Assembly: GCA_964499425.1 (NCBI GenBank)
Contig: CAZCLD010000002.1
Location: 1 to 51,751, forward strand
Direction: 5' to 3'
Source: JAQBYK01 sp964499425
GTDB lineage: Bacteria > Patescibacteriota > Gracilibacteria > UBA1369 > LOWO2-01-FULL-3
DNA length: 51,751 nucleotides
The notes beneath the pieces were generated by a model. The model searched no databases. It was not told the DNA's origin and worked only from the letters and a program-made list of their open reading frames with translations. The position numbers were made by a program, and so were the translations under genes. Shown one piece after another: positions 7,874-16,484 of the stretch. Position 1 is the stretch's first letter. Each line of letters starts with the position of its first letter.

Positions 7874-10666
7874 ATGGAGCTGAATTCAAATCAAAGCAAG
7901 GCTGTTTCGCATGACAAAGGGCCGCTTCTTATCATCGCTGGTGCTGGCACTGGCAAGACGAGGGTTATTACTTCGCGTATTTTAGAGTTGATTAATTCCG
8001 GCAAGGCTTCCCCCACTGAGATTCTTGCACTTACTTTCACGGAAAAGGCTTCCAATGAAATGATTGAGCGCATCGATATTGAAATGCCTCTTGGCTACGA
8101 GGAGCTGAATATTCGAACTTTCCATGCTTTTTCCGATCAGCTTCTCCGGGAATCCGGTTTGGAAATAGGTATTGATCCCGGATACAAGATCCTTAGCCAG
8201 GTCGATCAGTGGTTCTTTTTCAAGAAGCACCTTTTTGATTTCGATTTGGATTACTATAGGCCTCTGGGTAATCCTAATCGCTTCATTTATTCTATTTTGA
8301 ACCATTTTAGTAAGCTGAAGGATGAGTTAATCGATGTTGATGATTACATCAAGTTCAGTGATAAATTAAGTGGTGAAGACCAGCAGAAGATGCAGGAGAT
8401 AGCAAAGACTTTTGGAAAGTATCAGGAGGTTCTATTAGAGAATAATTATCTGGATTTTGCAGACCTGAGCTATTATGCCAATAAATTACTCGAGAAGAGA
8501 TCCTCTGTCCTGGAAAAGTATCGAAAGCAATTTAAGTATATTCTTGTTGATGAGTTCCAGGATACTAATTACGCTCAGTTCCAACTGGTCCTGAAATTGG
8601 CTGGAGATCATAAGAATCTCTGTGTGGTTGGGGATGATGATCAAAGTATTTACAAATGGCGGGGGGCGAGTCTGAGCAATATTCTTCAATTTGAGAAGCA
8701 CTTTCCTTCTACTGAGAAAATCGTTTTGACCGATAATTATCGAAGCTCTCAGAACATCTTGGATTGTTCATACTCTTTGATCCAGAATAATAATCCGGAC
8801 CGCTTGGAGCCACGTCTTGGTCTAAGTAAAAAGTTAACATGTCACTCTTCTGAGGATAATCCGGTGGAGGTCCATCATTTTCCTGATTTTATCCAGGAGA
8901 GCAGCTTTGTTGCTGAAAGAATCAAGGAACTTCATGAAAGTGAGGGAGCTGACTATAAGGATTTCGCAATTTTGTTGCGAGCCAATCAGCAAACTCACCC
9001 CTTTATAGACGAATTAAAGCAACTGGGGATCCCCTATCAAGTCAAGAACCCAAAGGGCCTTTTTTCGCTAGATGAAATCAAGGATTTGATTGCTGTTGTC
9101 CGTTTGGTCGCAGCTCCGAATGATGATATTAGCTTGCTGAGAATTTTGAAGATGGATGTGTTCGACATACAAATGTCTGAGATTTTGGAATTCCTAGGGA
9201 AGCATAAATCCCAGCTGTTTAGGCAACTTGAGAAGCCTGAGGAGCCATTGCCGGGATTCGAGGACGGGTTTTCGAAAATCCATAAGTTGTTCACACATCT
9301 AATCGAATTTTCAAAGAAGCACTCAGTCGGCTTGGTTATCAACGAATTTTTGAATGGCTCTGGTTATCTGCGATATCTGACTGAGAAGGAACATTTTGAG
9401 GTACTTGATAACATAAATGAGTTCGCCAGGCAGGTCTCTAAATTCGAGAAGGAAAATGAGGATAGTACTGCGCTTGATTTTGTGAATTACCTGAATTTGC
9501 TAGAGGAGGCTAATGCTGTTTTTGCTGTTGATAGTTTTGGTGATAGGAATTCTGTTCAAATTTTGACGGCACATGGTTCTAAGGGCCTTGAATTTGACTA
9601 TGTCTTTGTCGCTAATGCTGTCAGTCAGCGATTTCCGAGCACAAGGCGGAGTGAGCCTTTTGAAATCCCTGAAGAGCTGACCAACGAGATTTACCCCGAT
9701 GGGGATTTTCATCTACAAGAGGAGAGGCGCCTGTTCTATGTGGCCATGACTAGGGCTAGGAAGCGGCTTTTCATTAGTTATAGTGATCAATATGAGGGTA
9801 ATAAGAAATGGAAAGTCTCGCCATTTGTTCTGGAGGTGACGGCATCCGGTGCCTCAAAGGCTATTGATCATAAGCCTACCGAGGATGCTGTAAAACGTTT
9901 GCAGGTTTTTAAGGAGCCCAACAGCCCTATATTTGACCTACCTAGCTTTAGGAAGAAGCGCCTCAGTTATTCGCAGTTTGATACCTTTCAAACTTGTCCT
10001 CTGAAATATAATTATCGCTATATGATGGGTATTCCTGTGCCACCTTCTCACGCTGCAAACTTTGGTAGTAGCGTGCACAATACTCTGAATCAATTTTATA
10101 GGATTCTTAAGCAGGGCGATCAGGTGAGTTTGGAACTTTTGAAGAATCTGTATGAAAAGAATTGGTTATCTCAGGGGTATGAGAATGCTGAGCACGAAAA
10201 GACGAGAAAAGAGAAAGGCTGGGAGGTTTTGGAGGTTTTCTATGAGAGTAATAGTGATCCGTGGACGATTCCTGCATTTTTGGAGAAGCCATTTAATCTA
10301 AAGATGGGCGATTTTTGGATTAATGGAAGGATTGACCGGATTGATAAGCTTACTGATGGCAGCTACGAGGTCATAGACTATAAAACTGGTCGATCTAAAA
10401 GCTACCATAATCTTGAGAAGGATTTGCAATTATCCATCTATGCCTTGGCCTGTAGAGATGTGCTCAAGTTACCTGTTTCAATGCTGAGCCTTTACTATCT
10501 AGAGGAAAACGAAAAGCTCTCGACGAATAGAACTGATGAGTACTTAGACAGTTTATCGCACGACGTATCAGGTCTGATTAGTGAGATGGAACACTCCAAA
10601 TTCCCTGCTACTCCGGGGTTTCAGTGTAATTTTTGCGACTTTAAATTGATCTGTCCTGCAGTCTAG
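7874..10666 (+). CDS. UvrD/PcrA-type helicase fused to Fe-S PD-(D/E)XK nuclease
   Basis: The 930-residue protein is a superfamily 1A 3'-5' DNA helicase: Walker A GAGTGKT (23-29), ILVDEFQDT, GDDDQSIYKWRGA, LTDNYRS, LTAHGSKGLEFDYVFV and the motif VI region RRLFYVAMTRAR. From about 695 a RecB/AddB-like nuclease follows: GSSVHN, NGRIDRID and EVIDYKTG (catalytic D and K), with four Cys (708, 918, 921, 927) placed as the 4Fe-4S staple of AddB-type nucleases. It likely works in double-strand break end processing or repair. It begins 2 bases after rpsA, and its stop overlaps the convergent CARDB gene by 4 bp. Confidence 0.92.
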   Translation: MELNSNQSKAVSHDKGPLLIIAGAGTGKTRVITSRILELINSGKASPTEILALTFTEKASNEMIERIDIEMPLGYEELNIRTFHAFSDQLLRESGLEIGIDPGYKILSQVDQWFFFKKHLFDFDLDYYRPLGNPNRFIYSILNHFSKLKDELIDVDDYIKFSDKLSGEDQQKMQEIAKTFGKYQEVLLENNYLDFADLSYYANKLLEKRSSVLEKYRKQFKYILVDEFQDTNYAQFQLVLKLAGDHKNLCVVGDDDQSIYKWRGASLSNILQFEKHFPSTEKIVLTDNYRSSQNILDCSYSLIQNNNPDRLEPRLGLSKKLTCHSSEDNPVEVHHFPDFIQESSFVAERIKELHESEGADYKDFAILLRANQQTHPFIDELKQLGIPYQVKNPKGLFSLDEIKDLIAVVRLVAAPNDDISLLRILKMDVFDIQMSEILEFLGKHKSQLFRQLEKPEEPLPGFEDGFSKIHKLFTHLIEFSKKHSVGLVINEFLNGSGYLRYLTEKEHFEVLDNINEFARQVSKFEKENEDSTALDFVNYLNLLEEANAVFAVDSFGDRNSVQILTAHGSKGLEFDYVFVANAVSQRFPSTRRSEPFEIPEELTNEIYPDGDFHLQEERRLFYVAMTRARKRLFISYSDQYEGNKKWKVSPFVLEVTASGASKAIDHKPTEDAVKRLQVFKEPNSPIFDLPSFRKKRLSYSQFDTFQTCPLKYNYRYMMGIPVPPSHAANFGSSVHNTLNQFYRILKQGDQVSLELLKNLYEKNWLSQGYENAEHEKTRKEKGWEVLEVFYESNSDPWTIPAFLEKPFNLKMGDFWINGRIDRIDKLTDGSYEVIDYKTGRSKSYHNLEKDLQLSIYALACRDVLKLPVSMLSLYYLEENEKLSTNRTDEYLDSLSHDVSGLISEMEHSKFPATPGFQCNFCDFKLICPAV

Positions 10667-11175
10667 AGGAAAAACTGTGAGCTTACCTCGTTATTGTCTT
10701 CATTCTCTTCCTTGACGTTGTTTTCCGTATCAATCATTGCCCTGATTGTCCCTTGATTCTCGTACTGGTAGATACTGCGAGATATCGGATATATGAAATT
10801 AAATGAGTCCCCCGGGCTCATGTAGGTATAGGAGTCTATGTTTGAAAATATTTCGATGAAATCCCCCTGACCGGATCCTAGAGAAATTGCGTACCTAAAG
10901 GGCGTTTGCCCGTCAATAGCTCCTGGCCCGAGGTTTTCTATAGTCACATTCACACTTATGTCCCCCTCCGGGCTGTCGGGCGGAATTACTTGGAGGCTCG
11001 CACTTAAATCGGGCTTTAGGAATTGATCTACTAGGTTGTTATCTCCGATTTCTGCCTCTTCCTGAAGCTCTATTTGCCCCTTAAAAAGCGATGTATTGCT
11101 CGTCTGAAACGCGAGCACCCCTATTACCACAGAGACCAATAGAACAGTGACTAATGTGCTTTTATGTACGCTCAT
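10663..11175 (-). CDS. membrane-anchored CARDB-like domain protein
   Basis: The 170-residue protein has an N-terminal hydrophobic segment (LVTVLLVSVVIGVLAF), acting as an uncleaved anchor or signal, followed by a single extracellular beta-rich domain with CARDB/APHP features: PDLSASLQVIPPD, VNVTIENLGPGAI and the end IDTENNVKEENEDNNE. CARDB domains are adhesion-like Ig-fold modules. It starts 9 bases after the rmuC stop on the same strand, so the two are probably one operon, although a functional link is not obvious. Confidence 0.75.
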   Translation of the reverse strand: MSVHKSTLVTVLLVSVVIGVLAFQTSNTSLFKGQIELQEEAEIGDNNLVDQFLKPDLSASLQVIPPDSPEGDISVNVTIENLGPGAIDGQTPFRYAISLGSGQGDFIEIFSNIDSYTYMSPGDSFNFIYPISRSIYQYENQGTIRAMIDTENNVKEENEDNNEVSSQFFL

Positions 11176-11184
11176 GGATTTATT

Positions 11185-12270
11185 TTAAACTTCAACTTTT
11201 GGTTTGTCTATTAAAACAGACTCACTCTTCCCTCCCTCCTTTCCATCGGTAATTTTGTATATGTCCTTGTCTATTTTGCCGAATTCCTTGTATGCGGAAT
11301 TATACATATTAACTGTTGTTCCCAGGTTATTGCCCATTTTCTGCATATATGTTTCATAGCTCCCCAAGTGCCTTCCCAGATTTTGGATGTTCTTCTTTAT
11401 CTTTTCCATAGACTCCTCCATTTTCAGGCTTTTGAGACCTTGTAGGACCGTTTGAAGGTAAGCGAAAAAAGATGTTGGAGATACTATTATCACATGCTTT
11501 TTGAATGCATATTCTATAAGGTCATTTGCATTGATATCCATATTGCCGACCTTGTAGACCAGTAGATTGTAGTAAATACCTTCTGCAGGAATGAACATAA
11601 ATGCAAAATCCGTAGTATTCTCCTTTGCCCTTATGTATTTGGCAGTTTCATCTATACGATTTTTTATATCCCCCTTGAATTCCTTTTCAAGAGTTTCGCG
11701 CTTCTTGTCATCCTTTTCCTCTATAATTTTGTTGTATTTCTCGAGTGAGAATTTTGCGTCTATAGGGATTATCTTTTCTCTGAAGAAAATTGCTGCATCA
11801 ACGATTTCTCCATTCTCAAATTTGTACTGCATTTTATACTGATTTGGCTGGAGTACATGCCCCAGCAATGTTTCTAGAAAGTACTCTCCTAGAATCCCTC
11901 TTTGCTTTGGATTTTTGAGAATACCTTCTAGGCTTTGAAGCTTTTCAGAGAAATTTAGCACCTGTTTGTTTGTCTCTTTTACTGTGGAGAGTTCGTGGGT
12001 TATCTCTTTTATCATCTTTGCACTTTCCGTGAATTGCTTTTGCATTGTGTTAGACGAAACCTCAAGCCCTTTTGCCAGGCGCTCTTGTATTTTATCGAGT
12101 CTATCTTGTACCTCTTTGCGATCCTCGTTCCCCGATTCCCGGAGTTCCTTACGAAGGGCTTCGATGTACTCAAACATCATTTCGCTGTTTGAGCTTGGTT
12201 TGTGGCGATAGATTATAAATCCAAGCGCTGCGAGAATTGAGAGGCCAAGTATTGCAATTAGAATTTCCAT
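11185..12270 (-). CDS. rmuC: RmuC family DNA recombination protein
   Basis: The 361-residue product has an N-terminal membrane anchor (ILIAILGLSILAALGFIIY), a long coiled coil (about 25-120) and the conserved RmuC core: KQRGILGEYFLETLL, PIDAKFSLEKY, then DFAFMFIPAEGIYYNLL and VIIVSPTSFFAYLQTV. The family limits recombination at inverted repeats and has a predicted nuclease-like fold. It is divergent from infB with a 96-bp gap. Confidence 0.93.
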   Translation of the reverse strand: MEILIAILGLSILAALGFIIYRHKPSSNSEMMFEYIEALRKELRESGNEDRKEVQDRLDKIQERLAKGLEVSSNTMQKQFTESAKMIKEITHELSTVKETNKQVLNFSEKLQSLEGILKNPKQRGILGEYFLETLLGHVLQPNQYKMQYKFENGEIVDAAIFFREKIIPIDAKFSLEKYNKIIEEKDDKKRETLEKEFKGDIKNRIDETAKYIRAKENTTDFAFMFIPAEGIYYNLLVYKVGNMDINANDLIEYAFKKHVIIVSPTSFFAYLQTVLQGLKSLKMEESMEKIKKNIQNLGRHLGSYETYMQKMGNNLGTTVNMYNSAYKEFGKIDKDIYKITDGKEGGKSESVLIDKPKVEV

Positions 12271-12307
12271 GACTGTATTCTTACGGATTCTGAGCTTTTA
12301 TTCAACC

Positions 12308-12336
12308 TTTACATTAAACCTGTTTTTCCGTAGACT
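12308..12336 (+). promoter_or_regulatory. infB promoter
   Basis: TTTACA (12308-12313), a 17-bp spacer and TAGACT (12331-12336). The -10 ends 30 bases before the infB ATG. Confidence 0.55.
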
Positions 12337-12366
12337 GCTTAAGGCTTTTTCATTGTTTTAGGGCTT

Positions 12367-14475
12367 ATGTCAACCAAAATCGCCGATTTGGCAGAAAAAT
12401 TAGATTTACCATTGAAGCAGCTTAAGGAGAAAATTGTTGAGTTGGGTTTTGAGTTAACTCCAAGAGCTAGGGTTATTGATGATGAAATTGCTGAGCTTAT
12501 ACTGGATGAATTGGGCAATGAAGACTCTGATGCTGAGGATGCACCTGCCGAAAAAGAGGACATTGCTGAGATTTATGATGAGATAATTGCAGAGGAAAGG
12601 GAAAGGGAGATTGTTAAGAGCCAGCGTAAGAAAACCGCTGGTAGAGACACTAAAAAGAAGACTACGATCGACACAGAGGTTGTGAGTATTGAAGGTGCAA
12701 TTTCAATTCCTGAATCAATAGCTGTCAAAGAGTTTGCTGAAAAAACTGGATTGAATGCAGCGAAAATCATTGGTGAACTTATGAAAAATGGAATTTTGGC
12801 GAATATTAATCAGCAGATTGATTTTGATACGGCTCAGGTTATTGCAGATGATTTAGGGATTAAGATTAAACGAATTCGTGATGTTGCCGGCGCAGAGGAA
12901 TTTATGGCTGGTGATATTTCAAATCTGCTCAAAGAGGATGATTCTTCTCTGATGCAAGACAGAGCACCAGTGGTAGTCGTTATGGGACATGTAGACCATG
13001 GTAAGACTCAACTTCTTGATGCCATTCGTGAGACTGATGTTGTCGCCAAGGAATCTGGTGGGATCACTCAGCATATTGGTGCTTATCAGGTTGAGAAGAA
13101 GAAGAAACTGATTACTTTTCTAGATACACCTGGGCACGAGGCATTTACCTCAATGCGAGCTCGTGGCGCCAAGGTTACTGATATTGCTATCCTGGTTGTG
13201 GCCGCTGATGAGGGAGTTAAACCCCAAACCATTGAGGCCATTAATCATGCTAAGGATGCTGGGGTTCCAATTATTGTTGCTATTAACAAAATTGATAAGC
13301 CCGAGGCCAATCCTGACAAGGTTAAAGGGGAGCTGGCGGAGCATGAGCTGCAGCCGGAAGATTGGGGGGGCAAAACTGTAATGGTGAATGTTTCTGCTTT
13401 AAATGGCGAAGGGATAGATTCTCTGCTTGATATGGTACTTCTGACTGCTGAAATGGAGGAACTCAAGGCAAATGCTGAGCGTGAGGCTGTTGGGACTGTG
13501 ATTGAGGCGCATCTGGATCAAAATCTTGGTCCGGTTGCGACTGTTCTTGTGAATACCGGTACACTAAAAATCATGAATAGTGTGATTGTTGGAAATACTT
13601 ATGGACGCGTTAAGCTAATGCAGGACCATAATGCTAAAAAGGTTAGAACTGCTGGTCCTTCTACCCCTGTACTAATTGCGGGTCTCAATTCAACTCCGCG
13701 TAGCGGAGACATTCTTCAAGTTGTAAAGAGTGAAAAAGTCGCGAGGGAGAGAGCTGAGGAAATAGGTATGATTACCAAGAAAGAGTCCATGGATAAGCTT
13801 TCTGCTACTAATCAAATTATTTCTCAGGTTAAATCCGACAAAATTTTGAAACTGATTGTTAAGGCGGATGCGAAAGGGTCCATGGAGGCTATCAAGCAAT
13901 CTATTGCTAAAATCAAAGATGATGAGGTTGCGATCAAATTGATCCATACTGGGGTTGGTCGTGTAACTGAGTCTGATGTGATGATGGCTTCTGCCAGTAG
14001 AGGTCTTGTTGTCGCTTTTCACAGCGATTTTGATTCCCCAAATGTAAAGAGGACTGCCGAACGGGAAAATGTCGAGGTAAAACAATACACTGTTATATAT
14101 GATTTGATTGAGGATATAAAGAAGATTTTGAGTGGTTTGCTTGAGCCTGAAATTGTTGAGAAAGTGATTGGAAGGGCTGAGGTGAAGAAGATCTTCCTAA
14201 CCAAGAAAAAGGAGATGATAATTGGTGCAAGGGTTCTTACCGGAAAACTCAAGAACAAAGCTAAATTGAGGATTATCAGAGGTGTTACCGCGGAGGAAGA
14301 GGATAACATCGTTGGCAATGGCGAAATTGATACTTTGAGGAAGGTTGAGGAAAAGGTCAAGGAGATCAAAGAGGGTAATGAATGTGGAATTAAGTTTGTC
14401 GGTGATCCAATTGTTGAGGAGGGAGATATCTTGGAGGCCGTTGAAGTATCAGAAAAAATCCGAACGATCGCTTAG
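12367..14475 (+). CDS. infB: translation initiation factor IF-2
   Basis: IF-2 is the GTPase that places initiator tRNA on the 30S subunit and helps subunit joining. The 702-residue protein has an IF2_N module at the start (MSTKIADLAEKLDLPLKQL), an acidic/basic linker, a second IF2_N-type segment (about 120-170), the G domain with GHVDHGKT, DTPGHEAF and NKID, and the C-terminal beta-barrel/IF-2 domains ending with ECGIKFVGDPIVEEGD. This is shorter than the E. coli form. It is followed after 2 bases by the cupin gene, so sugar genes may ride on the infB transcript. Confidence 0.97.
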   Translation: MSTKIADLAEKLDLPLKQLKEKIVELGFELTPRARVIDDEIAELILDELGNEDSDAEDAPAEKEDIAEIYDEIIAEEREREIVKSQRKKTAGRDTKKKTTIDTEVVSIEGAISIPESIAVKEFAEKTGLNAAKIIGELMKNGILANINQQIDFDTAQVIADDLGIKIKRIRDVAGAEEFMAGDISNLLKEDDSSLMQDRAPVVVVMGHVDHGKTQLLDAIRETDVVAKESGGITQHIGAYQVEKKKKLITFLDTPGHEAFTSMRARGAKVTDIAILVVAADEGVKPQTIEAINHAKDAGVPIIVAINKIDKPEANPDKVKGELAEHELQPEDWGGKTVMVNVSALNGEGIDSLLDMVLLTAEMEELKANAEREAVGTVIEAHLDQNLGPVATVLVNTGTLKIMNSVIVGNTYGRVKLMQDHNAKKVRTAGPSTPVLIAGLNSTPRSGDILQVVKSEKVARERAEEIGMITKKESMDKLSATNQIISQVKSDKILKLIVKADAKGSMEAIKQSIAKIKDDEVAIKLIHTGVGRVTESDVMMASASRGLVVAFHSDFDSPNVKRTAERENVEVKQYTVIYDLIEDIKKILSGLLEPEIVEKVIGRAEVKKIFLTKKKEMIIGARVLTGKLKNKAKLRIIRGVTAEEEDNIVGNGEIDTLRKVEEKVKEIKEGNECGIKFVGDPIVEEGDILEAVEVSEKIRTIA

Positions 14476-14477
14476 TT

Positions 14478-14870
14478 ATGGAAAAGTTAAAGAAAATAAA
14501 GCTAGAGAGCTTTGCAGATAATCGCGGTGTTTTGACGCCAATTGAGATCAAAGATTACGTCGATTGGCCTGTTAAGCGAGTATACTTTTTGACAGATGTG
14601 ACTGAAGCGCGCGGTGGGCATGCTGTGCGTGGCGAAAAGAAAATGTATGTCTGCCAAAAGGGTCGTGTGCGGGCTCGCCTTCATGATGGTGAGCAATGGC
14701 ATGAATTTGCACTTGAAGGCCCCAATGACGCTATTTTGATGAATGATATGTGCTTCCGAGATTTTTATGAATTCTCTCCTGATGCTGTACTTATGGCTAT
14801 CTCTTCGGTAAACTACGTTCCTAGTGATTATATTTACGATCTAGAAGAATTTAAAAAAGAAGCATTATGA
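14478..14870 (+). CDS. FdtA/WxcM-type cupin, possible dTDP-keto-sugar isomerase or epimerase
   Basis: The 130-residue protein matches the family of dTDP-4-keto-6-deoxyhexose 3,4-ketoisomerases (FdtA, QdtA, WxcM C-terminus): VYFLTDVTEARGGHAVRG, GRVRARLHDGEQW and the ending SSVNYVPSDYIYDLEEF. The family usually has His-Ala-His after the RGG; here it is His-Ala-Val, so one active-site His seems replaced. It overlaps rfbB by 4 bp, whose product would be its substrate. As rmlC is not present in the window, it could stand in for that epimerase, or make a different dTDP sugar; both are inferences. Confidence 0.8.
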   Translation: MEKLKKIKLESFADNRGVLTPIEIKDYVDWPVKRVYFLTDVTEARGGHAVRGEKKMYVCQKGRVRARLHDGEQWHEFALEGPNDAILMNDMCFRDFYEFSPDAVLMAISSVNYVPSDYIYDLEEFKKEAL

Positions 14871-15901
14871 AAATTTTGATAACAGGGGGGGCTGGTTTCA
14901 TTGGTAGTAATTATGCTCATTATAGGTTTGAAAAATACCCTTCCGATGAAATATATGTCTTGGATAAACTCACCTATGCTGGAAATCTGGATAATTTGAG
15001 TGCTCTTATGGATGAGGAGCGGTTTCACTTTATTCAAGGCGATATTGCGGACAAGGCTTTTGTGGAAGCTCTATTCGAGCGCGAGAAGTTTGATAAAGTT
15101 GTGAATTTTGCCGCTGAGACGCATGTTGATCGTAGTATTACTGGCCCGTCGATTTTTGTTCTCACAAATATTGTTGGGAGTCATAATTTGCTTGAGGCAG
15201 CCCGGTTGAACGGTGTGAAGCGCTATCATCAAGTATCGACTGATGAGGTATATGGTGATCTAGGGACTGATTCTGATGATCTTTTCACTGAAGAGACTCC
15301 AATTGCGCCAAATTGCCCTTATGCCGCGTCTAAGGCTTCTGCTGATCTGCTCGTTCGCAGCTATTTTGAGACTTATCAAATGGGCGTGACTGTTAGCCGG
15401 TGCAGCAATAATTATGGACCTTATCAATTTCCAGAGAAGTTAATCCCCTATTTCTTTCGTTTGATTTCTGAGGATAAGCCCGTGCCTGTGTATGGGGATG
15501 GCAAGAATGTGCGCGATTGGCTTTATGTGATCGATCATTGCGTGGCGATTGATACGATCTTGGAGAATGGTCGTATCGGTGAGGCTTATAATATTGGTGG
15601 AAATAATGAAAAGACGAATTTAGAGATCACTAAATTTTTGTTGGATTTTCTTGGACGTGACGAGAGTTTGATCACTTATGTGGATGATAGACTTGCTCAT
15701 GACAGACGTTATGCCATCGATGCTTCAAAGATGAAGGATCAGTTGGGTTGGGAGCCTTCTGTGGATTTCCCTGAGGGCATACAGAAGACTTTTGATTGGT
15801 ATAAAGAGCATGAAGAGTGGTCACATAAGTTAATGGATAAGATTGAGGAGAGAAAGCATAAGAAAGTTAGTAAGACTCCGCTTGAGACTAGTCGGGTCTA
15901 A
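14867..15901 (+). CDS. rfbB: dTDP-glucose 4,6-dehydratase
   Basis: This converts dTDP-glucose to dTDP-4-keto-6-deoxyglucose, the second step to dTDP-rhamnose. The 344-residue protein is an extended short-chain dehydrogenase: NAD-binding GGAGFIGSN at 7-15, AAETHVDRSI, the active-site STDEVYGDLG, and YAASKASADLLV with the catalytic YxxxK. The length is normal. The start ATG overlaps the cupin stop (ATGA). rmlD and rmlA lie 4-6 kb downstream on the same strand. Confidence 0.96.
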   Translation: MKILITGGAGFIGSNYAHYRFEKYPSDEIYVLDKLTYAGNLDNLSALMDEERFHFIQGDIADKAFVEALFEREKFDKVVNFAAETHVDRSITGPSIFVLTNIVGSHNLLEAARLNGVKRYHQVSTDEVYGDLGTDSDDLFTEETPIAPNCPYAASKASADLLVRSYFETYQMGVTVSRCSNNYGPYQFPEKLIPYFFRLISEDKPVPVYGDGKNVRDWLYVIDHCVAIDTILENGRIGEAYNIGGNNEKTNLEITKFLLDFLGRDESLITYVDDRLAHDRRYAIDASKMKDQLGWEPSVDFPEGIQKTFDWYKEHEEWSHKLMDKIEERKHKKVSKTPLETSRV

Positions 15902-15954
15902 ATGTTGGCCGATGAAGCCTGAACGTGACTAACCTTGCATGAGTTAGCCGTTTC

Positions 15955-16425
15955 ATGGTAGTTTTAGACATCATGGAAGACGAAGAAATACAAGCAGATG
16001 TTGGAGTTTTGGATCCCGTGGAGGTGACCGAGGATACGCCTCGCTCTACGGGGATTGATCGTCGTGGATTTGTAGTTGGAAGTGTTTCGGCTGCGGTAAC
16101 CCTAGGCTTGACCCTCGCGGGTTTTAAGGCTAGAGCACAGGACGCTGTGGATGACAAGGAAAGGCAGGCTGCTTATGAAAAAGTGAGGAAAGAAGGATTG
16201 GCGCGGATTGAGAGGAAGGAGAATTATACGTTAAAGTTTGATGGTCGCTTTAAGGGTGGGCACGACATTTTGGCTGTGAGATTTAAGAAGGGTAAATCAG
16301 CGCTGTTTATCCTGAAATATGCTGGTGAGAAGCTTTTGGAGAAGAAGCAATATGCTGTCAGTTCCTACAGTGGATGGCTTGATCACTATAAGGAATTGGG
16401 GTTCAAGGTTTCTGAGCTGGACTAG
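15955..16425 (+). CDS. small secreted protein with Tat-like signal
   Basis: The 156-residue product starts with about 35 acidic residues, then DRRGFVVGSVSAAVTLGLTL and a possible cleavage site after AGFKARA. The paired Arg followed by G-F-V and a moderately hydrophobic stretch resembles a twin-arginine signal. The mature part (about 100 residues) is basic, with repeated strand-like segments (YTLKFDGRFKGGHDILAVRFKK); I do not recognise it. An alternative start at 15973 (MEDEEIQ) would shorten the leader by six residues. It lies between rfbB and another orphan. Confidence 0.65.
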   Translation: MVVLDIMEDEEIQADVGVLDPVEVTEDTPRSTGIDRRGFVVGSVSAAVTLGLTLAGFKARAQDAVDDKERQAAYEKVRKEGLARIERKENYTLKFDGRFKGGHDILAVRFKKGKSALFILKYAGEKLLEKKQYAVSSYSGWLDHYKELGFKVSELD

Positions 16426-16451
16426 TTAAGCTATAAAATCATTTCGATTTC

Positions 16452-16460
16452 TGCTATAAT
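16452..16460 (+). promoter_or_regulatory. extended -10 promoter (TGC-TATAAT)
   Basis: TGC followed by a perfect TATAAT at 16455-16460, 24 bases before the ATG at 16485. The -35 region is poor, as usual for extended -10 promoters. Confidence 0.7.
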
Positions 16461-16484
16461 TGGGGGATTGTTAGCGCTTTAAGT

